In this document: positions 27,583-38,197 of the stretch, one piece after another
How the letters are laid out: every line of letters starts with the position of its first letter
Numbering within the stretch: position 1 is the stretch's first letter
DNA from: Pseudomonas sp. NFR16
GTDB taxonomy: Bacteria; Pseudomonadota; Gammaproteobacteria; Pseudomonadales; Pseudomonadaceae
Length of the DNA stretch: 64,000 bases
Reading direction: 5' to 3'
Assembly: GCF_900108875.1 (NCBI RefSeq)
Contig: NZ_FNYJ01000002.1
Span: 887,245 to 951,244, forward strand
Notes under the pieces: generated by a model
Seen by the model: only the letters and a program-made list of their open reading frames with translations
What the model was told of the DNA's origin: nothing
The model's database searches: none
Made by a program: the position numbers and the translations under genes

Positions 27583-28665
27583 TTACTCACCCAGTGCCGC
27601 AAGTTGATCTGCCTGATACTCGGCAAGTAACGGCTCTATCACTGCATCGACTCCACCGGCCAAAACTTCATCCAGCGAGTACAGCGTCAGATTAACGCGA
27701 TGGTCCGTCACTCGTCCCTGTGGAAAATTGTACGTGCGAATGCGTTCGGAACGATCGCCTGAACCTACCAGCAATTTGCGCTCACTGGCGATGGCATTGG
27801 CGGCGGCTGCCGTCTGCTGGTCGTTAAGCTTGGCCGACAGCCAGGCCATCGCTCGGGCGCGGTTCTTGTGTTGAGAGCGCTCTTCCTGACACTCCACCAC
27901 GATACCGGTGGGCAAGTGCGTGATGCGGATTGCCGAGTCGGTCTTATTGACGTGCTGACCACCCGCACCCGACGAGCGATAGGTGTCGACGCGCAGGTCG
28001 GCGGGATTGATCTCGATCGCCTGCTGCTCATCGGGCTCAGGCAGCACCGCCACGGTACAGGCCGAGGTGTGAATACGGCCCTGGGATTCGGTTTCCGGCA
28101 CACGCTGCACGCGATGCGCGCCGGATTCGAACTTCAGCTTGCCGTAGACGTTGTCGCCCTCGACCCGAGCGATGACTTCCTTGAAGCCGCCATGCTCGCC
28201 TTCGTTCTCGGAAAGAATCTTTACCCGCCAGCCGCGACGCTCGGCATACCGCGAATACATGCGGAACAGGTCGCCCGAAAAAATGGCCGCTTCGTCGCCG
28301 CCGGTGCCGGCGCGGATTTCCAGAAACACGTTACGACCGTCGTTCGGGTCCTTGGGCAACAGCATCTTTTGCAGTTCGCCTTCGAGCACCAGCAACTGAT
28401 CCTTGGCCTCGCGCACTTCTTCGACGGCCATTTCACGCATGTCAGGATCGCTGTCCTTGAGCAACGCCTGAGCGCCCTCAAGATCGCTCTGCACTTTTTG
28501 CAGTTGCTTGTACGCCTGGATCACTGGCTCGACTTCCGCATACTCGCGAGAGTAAGCACGGAACCTGGTCTGATCGGAAATGACTTCCGCATCACCCAGC
28601 AGCGCGGTCAATTCCTCGAAACGGTCGCTGAGCACGTCCAGCTTATTGAGCAGTGAAGCTTTCAT
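27583..28665 (-). CDS. prfA: Peptide chain release factor 1
   Basis: RF1 recognises UAA and UAG stop codons and triggers peptide release on the ribosome. The 360-residue protein has the GGQ motif in [15 protein letters not shown]. The RF1-type P-x-T stop-codon recognition segment is in [14 protein letters not shown]. The start at 28665 overlaps the hemA stop by four bases (ATGA), and prmC follows without a gap. Length and motifs are those of normal RF1. Confidence 0.97.
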   Translation of the reverse strand: MKASLLNKLDVLSDRFEELTALLGDAEVISDQTRFRAYSREYAEVEPVIQAYKQLQKVQSDLEGAQALLKDSDPDMREMAVEEVREAKDQLLVLEGELQKMLLPKDPNDGRNVFLEIRAGTGGDEAAIFSGDLFRMYSRYAERRGWRVKILSENEGEHGGFKEVIARVEGDNVYGKLKFESGAHRVQRVPETESQGRIHTSACTVAVLPEPDEQQAIEINPADLRVDTYRSSGAGGQHVNKTDSAIRITHLPTGIVVECQEERSQHKNRARAMAWLSAKLNDQQTAAAANAIASERKLLVGSGDRSERIRTYNFPQGRVTDHRVNLTLYSLDEVLAGGVDAVIEPLLAEYQADQLAALGE

Positions 28666-29939
28666 TGCGGGGGTTTATCCGTGGAGCCCTCGTTGAGGGC
28701 AAAGAGTTCCTGGGCCATGGCCAGCGCATCGACGCGGCCTTCGGCGGACAGCTTTTTCAATTGCACGCTTGGCGCATGCATGAGTTTGTTCGTCAGGCCA
28801 CGGGCCAGCGCCATCAACACATCCTCGGCATTGCTGCCGTTGGCCAACATGCGCTGGGCCTTCTGCAGTTCTTCGTCACGCAGACGTTCGCTTTGCTGGC
28901 GGTAGGCCTTGAGCACATCGACCGCCGCCAGTTCGCGCAGGCGCGACATGAATTCGTCGACACCGAGGTTGACCAGCTCCTCAGCGGCCAAGGCTGCGCC
29001 CTGACGACTCTTGAGGTTCTCCGCGACGACTTCATGCAGATCGTCCACGGTATACAGGTAAACGTCGTCCAGTTCGCCGACTTCAGGCTCGATGTCGCGC
29101 GGCACGGCGATGTCGACCATGAAAATCGGCTTGTGCTTGCGCAGTTTCAGGGCGCTTTCCACCGCGCCCTTGCCCAGAATAGGCAGCTGGCTGGCAGTGG
29201 AACTGATGACGATGTCGCTATTGACCAGTTCGGCCGGAATATCAGCCAACAACACCGCATGCGCGCCGAACTCTTCAGCCAGAATGCTTGCGCGTTCCAG
29301 CGTGCGGTTGGCCACCACGATACGCTTGACCCCCAGATCGTGCAGGTGCCGGGCGACCAGCGTAATGGTCTCCCCTGCCCCGATCAGCAATGCCTGACTG
29401 CGTTGCAGATCGCTGAAAATCTGCTTGGCCAGACTGACCGCGGCAAATGCCACCGAGACAGGGTTTTCGCCAATGGCAGTGTCGGTCCGCACCTGTTTGG
29501 CGGCACTGAACGTCGCCTGAAACAATCGGCCGAGCAAGGGACCGACGGTGCCGGCCTCTCGGGCCACGGCGTAGGCGGATTTCATCTGGCCAAGAATCTG
29601 CGGCTCGCCCAGCACCAGCGAATCGAGCCCCGACGCCACGCGCATCATGTGGCGTACGGCCGCGTCGTCTTCATGGACATAGGCGCTGGCGCGCAGCTCA
29701 TCGATATTGAGATGGTGATAATCGGCCAGCCAGCGCAGCACGACCTCGGCGGTCAGCTGGTCCTGCTCTATATAGAGCTCGCTGCGGTTGCAGGTCGAGA
29801 GGATGGCCGCTTCCCGACTTTGAGTCAGGCGGCAGAGCTGCTGCAATGCCTCAACCAGCTGCTCAGGCGTAAATGCCACGCGCTCGCGGACATCCACTGA
29901 TGCAGTCTTATGGTTGATACCCAGAGCAAGAAAGGCCAT
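28662..29939 (-). CDS. hemA: Glutamyl-tRNA reductase
   Basis: First committed step of C5-pathway tetrapyrrole synthesis: reduces glutamyl-tRNA to glutamate-1-semialdehyde with NADPH. The 425-residue protein has the catalytic cysteine in [16 protein letters not shown]. The NADP-binding domain has the [17 protein letters not shown] motif, and the dimerisation domain is C-terminal. It is the first gene of the leftward operon, divergent from lbcA, with about 258 bases between. N-terminal hydrophilic residues that govern haem-dependent proteolysis in enterics are not obvious ([19 protein letters not shown]). Confidence 0.96.
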   Translation of the reverse strand: MAFLALGINHKTASVDVRERVAFTPEQLVEALQQLCRLTQSREAAILSTCNRSELYIEQDQLTAEVVLRWLADYHHLNIDELRASAYVHEDDAAVRHMMRVASGLDSLVLGEPQILGQMKSAYAVAREAGTVGPLLGRLFQATFSAAKQVRTDTAIGENPVSVAFAAVSLAKQIFSDLQRSQALLIGAGETITLVARHLHDLGVKRIVVANRTLERASILAEEFGAHAVLLADIPAELVNSDIVISSTASQLPILGKGAVESALKLRKHKPIFMVDIAVPRDIEPEVGELDDVYLYTVDDLHEVVAENLKSRQGAALAAEELVNLGVDEFMSRLRELAAVDVLKAYRQQSERLRDEELQKAQRMLANGSNAEDVLMALARGLTNKLMHAPSVQLKKLSAEGRVDALAMAQELFALNEGSTDKPPQ

Positions 29940-29972
29940 TCAAGGTCGCTGATGGTGACGTGAAGCCGGCAA

Positions 29973-30088
29973 TTGTCCTACTTCAATAGATTCAGGACAA
30001 CCACCGCAAGAGATTCAGAACGTCCGCAAGAGTCTATTGTCCCTATAGTGATCCGCATTACAGCGCTGCGCGTGCGGCAAATTGTCCG
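29973..30088. promoter_or_regulatory. Repeated TTGTCC motifs in the hemA-lbcA divergent region
   Basis: TTGTCCT (29973-29979) and AGGACAA (29994-30000) form an inverted repeat with a 14-base gap. TTGTCC recurs at 30037 and 30082. CCGCAAGAG is repeated at 30004 and 30024, 20 bases apart. These could be regulator sites, but no known consensus is matched. Confidence 0.35.
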
Positions 30089-30197
30089 GGCGCACGCTGT
30101 AGATTGAGGGTCTCTAGATTTCGCGCGGGCTGTGGGTTTGCTCCCTGCCTTGTGTCATGATGCTTCCAAACCGCAGGTAAGCCGCCCTCTCTTCTAT

Positions 30198-31925
30198 ATG
30201 AATAAATCCTCCGCGTTGTTCTTTGCCCTTGTCGTTCTTGGTGGCTGTCAGTCTACGGCCTCTGTTTCCACGGAGCCCGCTGCTCCGGCGAAAGAAGCGA
30301 CCCCTGCACCTGAAGCCAAGCCCCGGGTTTACGGCTCGTTCACCCAGGAAACCGTCGTCAGCCTGCTGACCGCCGAGCTGGCCGGGCAACGTAACCGTTT
30401 CGACATCGCGCTGGACAACTACGTGACCCAGGCGATCCAGACCCAGGATCCGGGGATCTCCGAGCGCGCTTTCCGCATCGCCGAGTACCTGGGCGCCGAT
30501 CAGGCTGCCCTGGACACCTCGATGATCTGGGCGAAGAACGATCCGGCCAATCTCGAAGCCCAGCGCGCGGCCGCCATCCAGCTGGCACGCGCAGGACGCT
30601 ACGACGACTCCATGCGCTACATGGAAAAGGTGTTGCAGGGTCAGGGCGACACGCATTTCGACTTCCTCGCGCTGTCGGCAGCGGAAACCGACTCCAATAC
30701 GCGCAAGGGCCTGATCGCAAGCTTTGATCGTCTACTGGTCAAGTACCCGAAAAACGGTCAACTGATCTTCGGCAAGGCGCTCCTGTTGCAGCAGGAAGGC
30801 GACAGCGCGGCGTCGCTCAAGCTCCTCGAAGACAACCCGCCCGGCGAGGGCGAAGTAGCGCCGATTCTTCTGCACGCCCGGCTGCTGCAAAGCATGAACC
30901 GGGGCAAGGAAGCGATTCCTCTGCTGGAAAAAAGCATCAAGAAATACCCTGACGACAAACGCCTGCGCCTGACCTACGCGCGCATGCTGGTCGAACAGAA
31001 CCGCATGGAAGACGCCAAAGTGCAGTTCTCAAGTCTGGTGCAGCAGTACCCGGACGACGACGAATTGCGCTATTCGCTGGCGCTGGTCTGCCTTGAAAAC
31101 AAGGCGTGGGACGAAGCCCAGGGTTATCTGGAAGACCTCGTCGCACGCGGCAGTCATGTCGATTCGGCGCATGTGAACCTGGGCCGGATCTACGAAGAAC
31201 GCAACGACCCGCAGAACGCCCTTGGCGAATACGCGCAGGTGGGACCTGGCAATGACTATCTGCCCGCGCAACTGCGCCAGGCCGATATTCTGATGAGCAA
31301 TGGCAACACAGCCGAAGCCTCCAAGCGTCTGGCTCAGGCACGTGCCGATCAGCCCGATTACGCGATTCAGCTGTACCTGATCGAAGCCGAGACCCTGACC
31401 AACAACAACCAGAGCGATCGTGGCTGGCAGGTGTTGGGGACCGCGCTCAAGCAATACCCGGACGACCTCAACCTGCTGTACACCCGCGCCATGCTGGCCG
31501 AAAAACGCAACGATCTCCAGCAGATGGAGGCTGATCTGCGGGCCATTCTCAAGCGCGAGCCTGACAACGCCATGGCGCTGAATGCCTTGGGCTACACGCT
31601 TTCCGACCGCACCACGCGGTACGCCGAGGCCAAGGAACTGATCGAACGCGCGCATCAGCTCAATCCGGAAGATCCTGCCGTGCTCGACAGCCTGGGCTGG
31701 GTCAATTATCGCCTCGGCAATCTGGACGAGGCCGAACGGCTGCTGCGCGAGGCGCTCGAGCGCTTCCCCGATCACGAAGTCGCCGCACACCTGGGTGAAG
31801 TCCTGTGGGCCAAGGGCCAACAGCGCGAAGCACGCAAAATCTGGGGCAAGGCCCTCGAACAGCAACCTGACAGCCCGGTCCTGCGCAGCACCCTCAAACG
31901 CCTGACCGGCTCCGAGACTCTTTGA
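30198..31925 (+). CDS. lbcA: Tetratricopeptide lipoprotein, CtpA partner LbcA
   Basis: An outer-membrane lipoprotein of TPR repeats. In P. aeruginosa, LbcA (PA4667) binds and activates the periplasmic protease CtpA, which degrades peptidoglycan cross-link hydrolases. The 575-residue protein starts [17 protein letters not shown], with a lipobox ending in Cys. A Pro/Ala-rich linker follows, then about ten helical TPR units, for example near [20 protein letters not shown] and [23 protein letters not shown] 30198 is chosen for the lipoprotein signal; the frame is open from 30132. It is first of lbcA-lolB-ispE; lolB begins four bases after its stop. ctpA is not in this window. Confidence 0.88.
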   Translation: MNKSSALFFALVVLGGCQSTASVSTEPAAPAKEATPAPEAKPRVYGSFTQETVVSLLTAELAGQRNRFDIALDNYVTQAIQTQDPGISERAFRIAEYLGADQAALDTSMIWAKNDPANLEAQRAAAIQLARAGRYDDSMRYMEKVLQGQGDTHFDFLALSAAETDSNTRKGLIASFDRLLVKYPKNGQLIFGKALLLQQEGDSAASLKLLEDNPPGEGEVAPILLHARLLQSMNRGKEAIPLLEKSIKKYPDDKRLRLTYARMLVEQNRMEDAKVQFSSLVQQYPDDDELRYSLALVCLENKAWDEAQGYLEDLVARGSHVDSAHVNLGRIYEERNDPQNALGEYAQVGPGNDYLPAQLRQADILMSNGNTAEASKRLAQARADQPDYAIQLYLIEAETLTNNNQSDRGWQVLGTALKQYPDDLNLLYTRAMLAEKRNDLQQMEADLRAILKREPDNAMALNALGYTLSDRTTRYAEAKELIERAHQLNPEDPAVLDSLGWVNYRLGNLDEAERLLREALERFPDHEVAAHLGEVLWAKGQQREARKIWGKALEQQPDSPVLRSTLKRLTGSETL

Positions 31926-31929
31926 ATTT

Positions 31930-32547
31930 ATGTTATTGCGCCACGTAGTCGTATTCAGCCTCATTGCCCTGCTCGCCGGTTGCGCCGGCGTCACTTCCCG
32001 CGAAGCCGTGCAAGGTCAGGGCAACGCCAGCCAGTGGCGTGTGAACAAGGAACAGCTGAGCAGCCTGGATGGCTGGCAGATCAACGGTAAAGTCGGCATT
32101 CGTGCGCCCAAGGACTCCGGCAGCGGCACGCTGTTCTGGCTGCAACGTCAGGATTACTACGACATTCGCCTTTCGGGTCCGCTGGGCCGTGGCGCGGCCC
32201 GCCTGACAGGACGCCCGGGTGCCGTGTCGCTGGAAGTCGCCAATCAGGGCCGCTACGACGCGCCCGATCCCGAGACATTGCTCAAGGATCAACTGGGCTG
32301 GCAATTGCCGGTTTCGCATCTGGTCTGGTGGGTTCGCGGCCTGCCGGCGCCTGACAGCAAAAGCCGCCTGACCCTGGACGGCGACAGTCGCTTGTCCGGC
32401 CTGGAGCAGGATGGCTGGCAGATCGAATACCTGAGCTATACCGAACAGAACGGCTACACGCTGCCCGAGCGCATGAAACTGCACGGCCAGGATCTGGATG
32501 TCACGCTGGTCATCAAGGACTGGCAACCACGCAAACTGGGACAGTGA
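31930..32547 (+). CDS. lolB: Outer-membrane lipoprotein receptor LolB
   Basis: LolB takes lipoproteins from the carrier LolA and inserts them in the outer membrane. The 205-residue precursor has a lipoprotein signal ([18 protein letters not shown], lipobox LAGC). Its mature part is a half-barrel with the segments [18 protein letters not shown] and [19 protein letters not shown]. It lies between lbcA and ispE, and its stop overlaps the region of the ispE start. Position matches PA4668. The ribosome site is weak, suggesting coupling with lbcA translation. Confidence 0.93.
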   Translation: MLLRHVVVFSLIALLAGCAGVTSREAVQGQGNASQWRVNKEQLSSLDGWQINGKVGIRAPKDSGSGTLFWLQRQDYYDIRLSGPLGRGAARLTGRPGAVSLEVANQGRYDAPDPETLLKDQLGWQLPVSHLVWWVRGLPAPDSKSRLTLDGDSRLSGLEQDGWQIEYLSYTEQNGYTLPERMKLHGQDLDVTLVIKDWQPRKLGQ

Positions 32548-32549
32548 AC

Positions 32550-33401
32550 ATGGCGCACCCCCTGCTCACGCTGCCGGCCCCCGCTAAACTCAATCTCATG
32601 CTGCATATCACCGGGCGCCGCCCCGATGGCTATCACGAGCTGCAGACAATTTTTCAGTTTCTCGACTACGGCGATGAACTGAGTTTCGCACTTCGCGAGG
32701 ACGGAGAGGTCCGTTTGCAGACCGAGATTGCCGACGTGCCTCACGACAGCAATCTCATTGTCAAGGCCGCACGCGCCCTCAAGGAACAATCGGGCTGCAC
32801 CCTGGGCGTCGACATCTGGCTGAAGAAAATCCTGCCCATGGGCGGCGGCATCGGCGGCGGAAGCTCAGATGCGGCCACTACGCTGCTGGGTCTGAATCAC
32901 CTCTGGAAGCTGGGGTGGGATGAAGATCGGCTGGCGGCGCTGGGGCTCAGGCTTGGGGCTGACGTCCCGGTTTTCGTCCGTGGATTCGCAGCTTTTGCCG
33001 AGGGCGTGGGCGAGATACTGACGCCTGTAACCCCCGAAGAACCGTGGTATCTCGTACTTGTGCCGCAAGTATCTGTAAGTACAGCAGAAATTTTTTCAGA
33101 TCCACTGTTGACACGTGACACTGCGCCCATTAAAGTGCGCCCCGTTCCCAAGGGAAACAGTCGAAACGACTGCTTACCGGTTGTAGCAAGGCGTTATCCA
33201 GATGTACGTAACGCTTTGAATTTGCTAGGTAAATTTACCGAAGCAAAATTAACCGGAACTGGAAGTTGTGTGTTTGGGGCCTTCCCAAACAAAGCTGAAG
33301 CTGATAAAGTCTCGGCCCTTCTTACAGAGACCCTTACAGGGTTTGTAGCGAAAGGCAGCAACGTCTCGATGTTGCACCGAAAGTTACAGACACTGCTCTA
33401 A
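32550..33401 (+). CDS. ispE: 4-(cytidine 5'-diphospho)-2-C-methyl-D-erythritol kinase
   Basis: A GHMP kinase of the MEP isoprenoid pathway, phosphorylating CDP-methylerythritol. The ATP-binding motif is [16 protein letters not shown], the N-terminal substrate segment is [20 protein letters not shown], and the C-terminal GHMP motif is [15 protein letters not shown] 32550 has GGGA eight bases upstream; a GTG at 32544 overlapping the lolB stop is an alternative. Oddly, from about 33060 to the end the codons change sharply: Leu is often TTA, CTA or CTT, Val GTA and Thr ACA, unlike the CTG/CTC-rich first part. That part also holds a strong candidate promoter. The protein itself looks intact. Confidence 0.93.
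   Translation: MAHPLLTLPAPAKLNLMLHITGRRPDGYHELQTIFQFLDYGDELSFALREDGEVRLQTEIADVPHDSNLIVKAARALKEQSGCTLGVDIWLKKILPMGGGIGGGSSDAATTLLGLNHLWKLGWDEDRLAALGLRLGADVPVFVRGFAAFAEGVGEILTPVTPEEPWYLVLVPQVSVSTAEIFSDPLLTRDTAPIKVRPVPKGNSRNDCLPVVARRYPDVRNALNLLGKFTEAKLTGTGSCVFGAFPNKAEADKVSALLTETLTGFVAKGSNVSMLHRKLQTLL
33108..33136 (+). promoter_or_regulatory. Candidate sigma70 promoter inside ispE for tRNA-Gln and prs
   Basis: TTGACA (33108-33113), a 17-base spacer and TAAAGT (33131-33136) lie within the coding sequence. They follow an A/T-rich block (GAAATTTTTTCAGA) resembling an UP element. It would start a transcript about 290 bases before tRNA-Gln. Use in vivo is inferred. Confidence 0.5.
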
Positions 33402-33436
33402 GAGAACCGAGTGCCAGGCACTCGAGCAACAGATAC

Positions 33437-33511
33437 AGGGGCGTCGCCAAGCGGTAAGGCAGCAGGTTTTGATCCTGCCATGCGTTGGTTCGAATCCAGC
33501 CGCCCCTGCCA
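33437..33511 (+). tRNA. tRNA-Gln (TTG anticodon)
   Basis: A 75-base cloverleaf with acceptor stem AGGGGCG (33437-33443) pairing CGCCCCT (33501-33507), then G and an encoded CCA. The anticodon stem is GCAGG/CCTGC with loop TTTTGAT, giving the anticodon TTG. The T-arm GTTCGAATC is standard. It sits between ispE and prs, as in other pseudomonads. Confidence 0.95.
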
Positions 33512-33558
33512 TTTTCCTATAGTCATCCAGGCATACCCTAAGCCTCCAGGTACTGCGC

Positions 33559-34500
33559 GTGTCCAAGATGATGGTCTTTACGGGGAACGCCAACCCCGAT
33601 CTGGCTCGGCGTGTCGTACGTCAGCTGCATATCCCTCTCGGTGACATCTCTGTTGGTAAGTTCTCCGACGGCGAGATTACCGCTGAGATCAATGAAAACG
33701 TTCGTGGTAAAGACGTCTTTATTATTCAGCCGACCTGCGCTCCGACCAACGATAACCTGATGGAACTCGTCGTGATGGCTGATGCCTTCCGTCGTTCCTC
33801 GGCGACTCGAATCACTGCTGTCATTCCTTACTTTGGTTATGCCCGTCAGGATCGCCGTCCGCGTTCTGCTCGTGTGGCTATAAGCGCTAAAGTGGTTGCG
33901 GACATGCTCACCGTCGTCGGTATCGACCGGGTGCTGACCGTTGACCTGCACGCTGACCAGATTCAAGGCTTCTTCGATATTCCGGTAGATAACATCTACG
34001 GCTCCCCGGTTCTGGTGGATGACATCGAAGACCAACGCTTCGAAAACCTGATGATCGTTTCCCCGGATATCGGCGGCGTCGTGCGTGCACGTGCGGTTGC
34101 CAAGTCCCTGGGCGTCGATCTGGGCATCATCGACAAGCGCCGCGAGAAGGCCAATCACTCCGAAGTGATGCACATCATAGGCGACGTCGAAGGCCGCACC
34201 TGTATTCTGGTTGACGACATGGTCGATACCGCCGGCACCCTGTGCCACGCGGCCAAGGCCCTCAAAGAACATGGCGCCGCCAAGGTCTTTGCGTACTGCA
34301 CACACCCTGTGCTGTCGGGTCGCGCAATCGAGAACATCGAAAATTCCGTGCTGGACGAACTGGTGGTGACCAACACCATTCCGTTGTCCGCAGCAGCACA
34401 GGCCTGTGACCGTATCCGCCAGCTGGATATCGCACCGGTTGTAGCAGAAGCGGTTCGCCGCATCAGCAACGAAGAATCGATCAGCGCGATGTTCCGTTAA
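33559..34500 (+). CDS. prs: Ribose-phosphate pyrophosphokinase
   Basis: Makes PRPP from ribose 5-phosphate and ATP, feeding nucleotide, histidine and tryptophan synthesis and the hpt and upp reactions elsewhere in this window. The 313-residue protein starts [18 protein letters not shown], from a GTG codon. It has the ATP-binding loop [13 protein letters not shown] and the PRPP signature [18 protein letters not shown]. It lies 47 bases after tRNA-Gln and probably shares its transcript. A strong terminator follows. Confidence 0.97.
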   Translation: MSKMMVFTGNANPDLARRVVRQLHIPLGDISVGKFSDGEITAEINENVRGKDVFIIQPTCAPTNDNLMELVVMADAFRRSSATRITAVIPYFGYARQDRRPRSARVAISAKVVADMLTVVGIDRVLTVDLHADQIQGFFDIPVDNIYGSPVLVDDIEDQRFENLMIVSPDIGGVVRARAVAKSLGVDLGIIDKRREKANHSEVMHIIGDVEGRTCILVDDMVDTAGTLCHAAKALKEHGAAKVFAYCTHPVLSGRAIENIENSVLDELVVTNTIPLSAAAQACDRIRQLDIAPVVAEAVRRISNEESISAMFR

Positions 34501-34537
34501 GGGCCCTGCCCTCTCGAACCATCCGTTGACGAAAAGC

Positions 34538-34576
34538 GCCCCGCCCCAACAAGCACTGTTGGGGCGGGGCTTTTTT
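34538..34576 (+). terminator. Terminator after prs
   Basis: A perfect 14-bp GC-rich stem (34538-34551 with 34557-34570), a 5-base loop AGCAC and T6. Confidence 0.95.
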
Positions 34577-34639
34577 GCCCATCCCGGTTTGGCGCTGGTC
34601 GCAAACGCTACCCGACGATGGCTATTTTGGAGATACAAA

Positions 34640-35248
34640 ATGACTGACTTTACTCTGAACGCCCAAGCGCGTACCGACCTGGGGAAAGGTGCGAGCCGCC
34701 GCCTGCGTCGTCTCGCCAGCTCTGTTCCTGCCGTTGTTTACGGTGGTGGCAAAGAAGCTATCTCGATCACCATCGAAGCCAAGGAAATCGCCAAGCTGTT
34801 CGAAAACGAAGCTGCCTACAGCCACGTTATCGAACTGAGCGTTGACGGTGCCAAGCAGAACGTACTGATCAAGGCCATGCAGCGTCACCCGGCCAAGCAG
34901 TTCATCATGCACGCCGACTTCATCCGCGTTGTAGCCGGCCAGAAACTGACCGCTACCGTTCCTGTGCACTTCATCAACGAAGAAGCTCCGGTCAAGAAAG
35001 GCGGCGAAATCTCGCACACTACCACTGAACTGGAAGTGTCCTGCCTGCCTAAAGATCTGCCTGAGTTCATCGAAGTTGACCTGGGCGCGCTGGAAATCGG
35101 TGACAACGTTCACCTGTCCGACGTTAAAGCACCACAAGGTGTTGAATTCGTCGCTCTGGCACACGGCAAGGACCTGGACATCGCAAACGTCCACGCTCCA
35201 CGTGTTGTTCAGGACGAAGAAGGCACCGCAGAAGGCGAAGCTGAGTAA
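34640..35248 (+). CDS. rplY: 50S ribosomal protein L25 (general stress protein Ctc type)
   Basis: Binds 5S rRNA in the large ribosomal subunit. The 202-residue protein is the long, two-domain TL5/CTC form: an N-terminal RNA-binding beta-barrel ([20 protein letters not shown]) and a C-terminal beta domain. It ends in an acidic tail ([16 protein letters not shown]). ATG 34640 has GGAG nine bases upstream. Codon use is strongly biased, as expected for a ribosomal protein. It is followed by pth after 75 bases. Confidence 0.96.
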   Translation: MTDFTLNAQARTDLGKGASRRLRRLASSVPAVVYGGGKEAISITIEAKEIAKLFENEAAYSHVIELSVDGAKQNVLIKAMQRHPAKQFIMHADFIRVVAGQKLTATVPVHFINEEAPVKKGGEISHTTTELEVSCLPKDLPEFIEVDLGALEIGDNVHLSDVKAPQGVEFVALAHGKDLDIANVHAPRVVQDEEGTAEGEAE

Positions 35249-35323
35249 TCATTACTCGCTAGCCGGTTGAACCCGTGATGATGCCCGGCATCATCACACT
35301 CGACCCAAGGAAGAGCCCCTGAC

Positions 35324-35908
35324 GTGACCGCCATCCAACTGATCGTCGGCCTGGGAAATCCAGGCCCCGAATACGAACAGACCCGGCATAACGCAGGGGC
35401 TCTTTTCGTTGAGCGTATTGCCAGCGCACAGCGTGTCAATCTGACCGCTGACCGCAAGTATTTCGGTCTGACGGCTAAATTCAGCCATCAAGGCCAGGAC
35501 GTTCGTCTGCTGATCCCGACGACCTACATGAACCGCAGCGGCCAGTCGGTTGCGGCTCTGGCAGGTTTTTTCCGGATCCCTGCACACGCCATTCTGGTGG
35601 CTCACGACGAACTCGACCTGCCTCCGGGCGTCGCCAAACTCAAACTGGGTGGCGGGCACGGCGGGCATAACGGCCTGCGCGACATCATTGCGCAGCTCGG
35701 CAACCAGAACGGATTCCATCGTCTGCGGCTTGGCATCGGCCACCCGGGCGATGCCAGTCTGGTCTCCAATTTCGTACTGGGTCGTGCGCCCCGCGCCGAA
35801 CAGGAAAAACTGGACGCCAGCATCGACTTTGCCCTCGGCGTGCTGCCGGATGTACTCGCTGGCGACTTCGCCAAGGCGATGCGCGTCCTGCACAGCCAGA
35901 AGGCCTGA
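35324..35908 (+). CDS. pth: Peptidyl-tRNA hydrolase
   Basis: Releases tRNA from prematurely dropped peptidyl-tRNA. The 194-residue protein starts with GTG ([20 protein letters not shown]) and has the catalytic His in the RHNAG motif. Other conserved segments are [12 protein letters not shown] with its Asn, HDELDLPPG, and [13 protein letters not shown]. It is co-directional with rplY and with ychF, 21 bases downstream, the order seen in many gammaproteobacteria. Confidence 0.97.
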   Translation: MTAIQLIVGLGNPGPEYEQTRHNAGALFVERIASAQRVNLTADRKYFGLTAKFSHQGQDVRLLIPTTYMNRSGQSVAALAGFFRIPAHAILVAHDELDLPPGVAKLKLGGGHGGHNGLRDIIAQLGNQNGFHRLRLGIGHPGDASLVSNFVLGRAPRAEQEKLDASIDFALGVLPDVLAGDFAKAMRVLHSQKA

Positions 35909-35929
35909 CATCACACGAGGGGAAACACC

Positions 35930-37030
35930 ATGGGATTCAATTGCGGCATCGTCGGCCTGCCCAACGTCGGCAAGTCCACCCTGTTCAACGCCCTGACCAA
36001 ATCCGGTATTGCGGCGGAGAACTTTCCCTTCTGCACCATCGAACCGAACAGCGGCATCGTGGCGATGCCGGATCCACGCCTGCAGGCGCTGGCCGAGATC
36101 GTCAATCCGAAGCGCATCCTGCCGACCACGATGGAGTTCGTCGACATCGCGGGTCTGGTAGCCGGTGCTTCCAAAGGTGAAGGCCTGGGCAACAAGTTTC
36201 TGGCCAACATCCGTGAAACCGACGCCATTGCTCATGTGGTTCGCTGCTTCGAAGACGAGAACGTGATTCATGTCTCCAACAGCGTCGACCCCAAGCGTGA
36301 CATCGAGATCATCGACCTGGAGCTGATTTTCGCCGACCTCGACAGCTGCGAGAAACAGCTGCAGAAAGTCGCGCGCAACGCCAAGGGCGGCGACAAGGAT
36401 GCCGTGGTCCAGAAGGGCCTGCTGGAAAAACTGATCGCTCACTTCACCGAAGGCAAGCCCGCGCGCAGCCTGATGAAGAACATGGGCGCCGATGAGAAAG
36501 CCGTGATCAAAGGCTTCCATCTGCTGACCACCAAGCCGGTCATGTACATCGCCAACGTGGCCGAAGACGGGTTTGAAAACAACCCGCATCTGGACGTCGT
36601 TCGTGCCATCGCCGAAGAAGAAGGCGCGATGCTGGTTCCGGTCTGCAACAAGATCGAGGCAGAGATCGCCGAGCTCGATGACGGTGAGGAAAAGGACATG
36701 TTCCTCGAAGCCCTCGGCCTCGAAGAACCCGGTCTGAACCGCGTCATCCGCGCCGGCTATGAAATGCTTCACCTGCAGACCTATTTCACTGCCGGTGTCG
36801 AAGAAGTACGCGCCTGGACCGTGCGCGTGGGTGCAACCGCGCCGCAAGCGGCGGGCGTGATTCACACCGACTTCGAGAAAGGCTTCATCCGCGCCGAATG
36901 CATCGCCTACAACGACTTCATCCAGTACAAGGGTGAAGCCGGTGCCAAGGAAGCAGGCAAATGGCGTCTGGAAGGCAAGGACTACATCGTCAAGGACGGC
37001 GACGTGCTGCACTTCCGTTTCAACGTTTGA
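35930..37030 (+). CDS. ychF: Ribosome-binding ATPase YchF
   Basis: An Obg-related P-loop protein that prefers ATP over GTP and binds ribosomes, acting in stress responses. The 366-residue protein has the P-loop [14 protein letters not shown] and the switch region [20 protein letters not shown]. In place of the usual NKxD it has N-K-I-E in [15 protein letters not shown] domain forms the C-terminus ([20 protein letters not shown]...). RBS GAGGGG-type lies upstream of ATG 35930. It ends the rplY-pth-ychF run before a terminator. Confidence 0.96.
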   Translation: MGFNCGIVGLPNVGKSTLFNALTKSGIAAENFPFCTIEPNSGIVAMPDPRLQALAEIVNPKRILPTTMEFVDIAGLVAGASKGEGLGNKFLANIRETDAIAHVVRCFEDENVIHVSNSVDPKRDIEIIDLELIFADLDSCEKQLQKVARNAKGGDKDAVVQKGLLEKLIAHFTEGKPARSLMKNMGADEKAVIKGFHLLTTKPVMYIANVAEDGFENNPHLDVVRAIAEEEGAMLVPVCNKIEAEIAELDDGEEKDMFLEALGLEEPGLNRVIRAGYEMLHLQTYFTAGVEEVRAWTVRVGATAPQAAGVIHTDFEKGFIRAECIAYNDFIQYKGEAGAKEAGKWRLEGKDYIVKDGDVLHFRFNV

Positions 37031-37068
37031 TTTATCGCGGCAACGTCCGCGCCCCTGCTGAACGACAA

Positions 37069-37102
37069 GGCCCCCGCATCAACGGATGCGGGGGCCTTTT
37101 TT
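37069..37102 (+). terminator. Terminator after ychF
   Basis: GGCCCCCGCATC (37069-37080) pairs with GATGCGGGGGCC (37085-37096), followed by a T-run. Confidence 0.93.
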
Positions 37103-37247
37103 ATGGCTGCTTTGTGAGGCGAGCCGGGCAATCAGTCCTTATACACGCTGAGGTCGGCTTGAGCGCGGCGGATCGCTGAGCCTGCACAACCGCCAGCAAG
37201 GCGGGCTCGAAACCCGCGTTGTGCTGCCGCTCAGCTGAAGGCGCGTG

Positions 37248-37904
37248 TCAAACGATCGGTTGGGCCGCGCGAAACAGCAGGACCTTGCCCTCGCGCTTGA
37301 GCGTGACGTCACGAAAGTGCTGGCGCAAGTGCGCTTCGAAGCCGAGCTGGGTGTCGCCGCGGTTCCCGAAAATGCCTTTCTTGTTGTACACCGCCATCAA
37401 TTTGCGGCCGAAACCATTGTGCCCGGCCTCATCACCCAGAATCGTCGCGCCAAACAGGACGCCGCCCGGCTGCAGGTTATGTTTGAGCGTGCCGAAGATG
37501 GCGGCCTTGGCGTCCAGCGGGCCTGGCAAACAATGCAGCAGATAGAACAGCGAAATGGAGTCGAACAGCTCATCGCCCGGAATGGGGGTCATGACATCGT
37601 GCTGAAGGGTTCGTGTACCTGGCCGATCAATCCTGCGCCTGGCCGCTTCCAAGCTGCTCGGGTTAAGGTCAAGCAACGTGATCTGGGTGTCCGCCGGCAG
37701 TTGCGCGTTGGCCAGGTAATAACCGGTGCCCACGCCGATGTCCAGATGCCGAAGGCCCGTGTTGGCGCGGAAGAATGGCAGCAGGACCTCTTTGGTCGGG
37801 CAACGCCAGGCGTAACGATTGGAGATGCCCAGCACCCACGCGTCATACAGCGCCAAGGTGAAAGGAGAATAAACCGCCGCGCCTGCGGCACTGCTGTCAG
37901 TCAT
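37248..37904 (-). CDS. Class I SAM-dependent methyltransferase
   Basis: A 218-residue methyltransferase of the Rossmann class. Motif I is LRHLDIGVGTGYYLANA near residue 52, and the acidic SAM-ribose residue is in ITLLDLNPSSLEAARRR. Motif IV-like sequence is FDSISLFYLLHCLPG, followed by LQPGGVLFGATILGDEAG. The N-terminal lead (YSPFTLALYDAWVLGISNRYAW) is typical of small-molecule methylases of this set. The substrate cannot be inferred. It is a single gene converging on ychF, with REP sequence upstream. Confidence 0.8.
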   Translation of the reverse strand: MTDSSAAGAAVYSPFTLALYDAWVLGISNRYAWRCPTKEVLLPFFRANTGLRHLDIGVGTGYYLANAQLPADTQITLLDLNPSSLEAARRRIDRPGTRTLQHDVMTPIPGDELFDSISLFYLLHCLPGPLDAKAAIFGTLKHNLQPGGVLFGATILGDEAGHNGFGRKLMAVYNKKGIFGNRGDTQLGFEAHLRQHFRDVTLKREGKVLLFRAAQPIV

Positions 37905-38066
37905 GAGAACGCCTTGCGAAAGAATGAGTGGAAGCCCGAAAAATGACGATTCTTATACGTCAGCCGCGATCGAGCCACCACTATCTGAGGGTATATGAAG
38001 GCACTGTGCTCACCGACATAGCGCAGTCCGTGCGGCCCGACCGACGCCACGTGCTCGGCGGGCTCT

Positions 38067-38191
38067 TGTAGGACCGGCTTTAGCCGGGAAGGCGTCGGGT
38101 ATCACGCCGTTGAATGGAGGGTGTTCCTGCCGGTCCTACGGAGACTGCGAGCTCTTCGTGCTCTCCACAGGACCGGCTTTAACTGCCGGGG
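38067..38191. repeat. Three REP elements, family A
   Basis: TGTAGGACCGGCTTTAGCCG (38067, + strand), an inverted unit ending in GCCGGTCCTACGG (38124-38141), and CAGGACCGGCTTTAACTGCC (38168, + strand). They fill the gap between the methyltransferase promoter and the end of the chemoreceptor gene. Confidence 0.8.
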
Positions 38192-38197
38192 CTGTCA

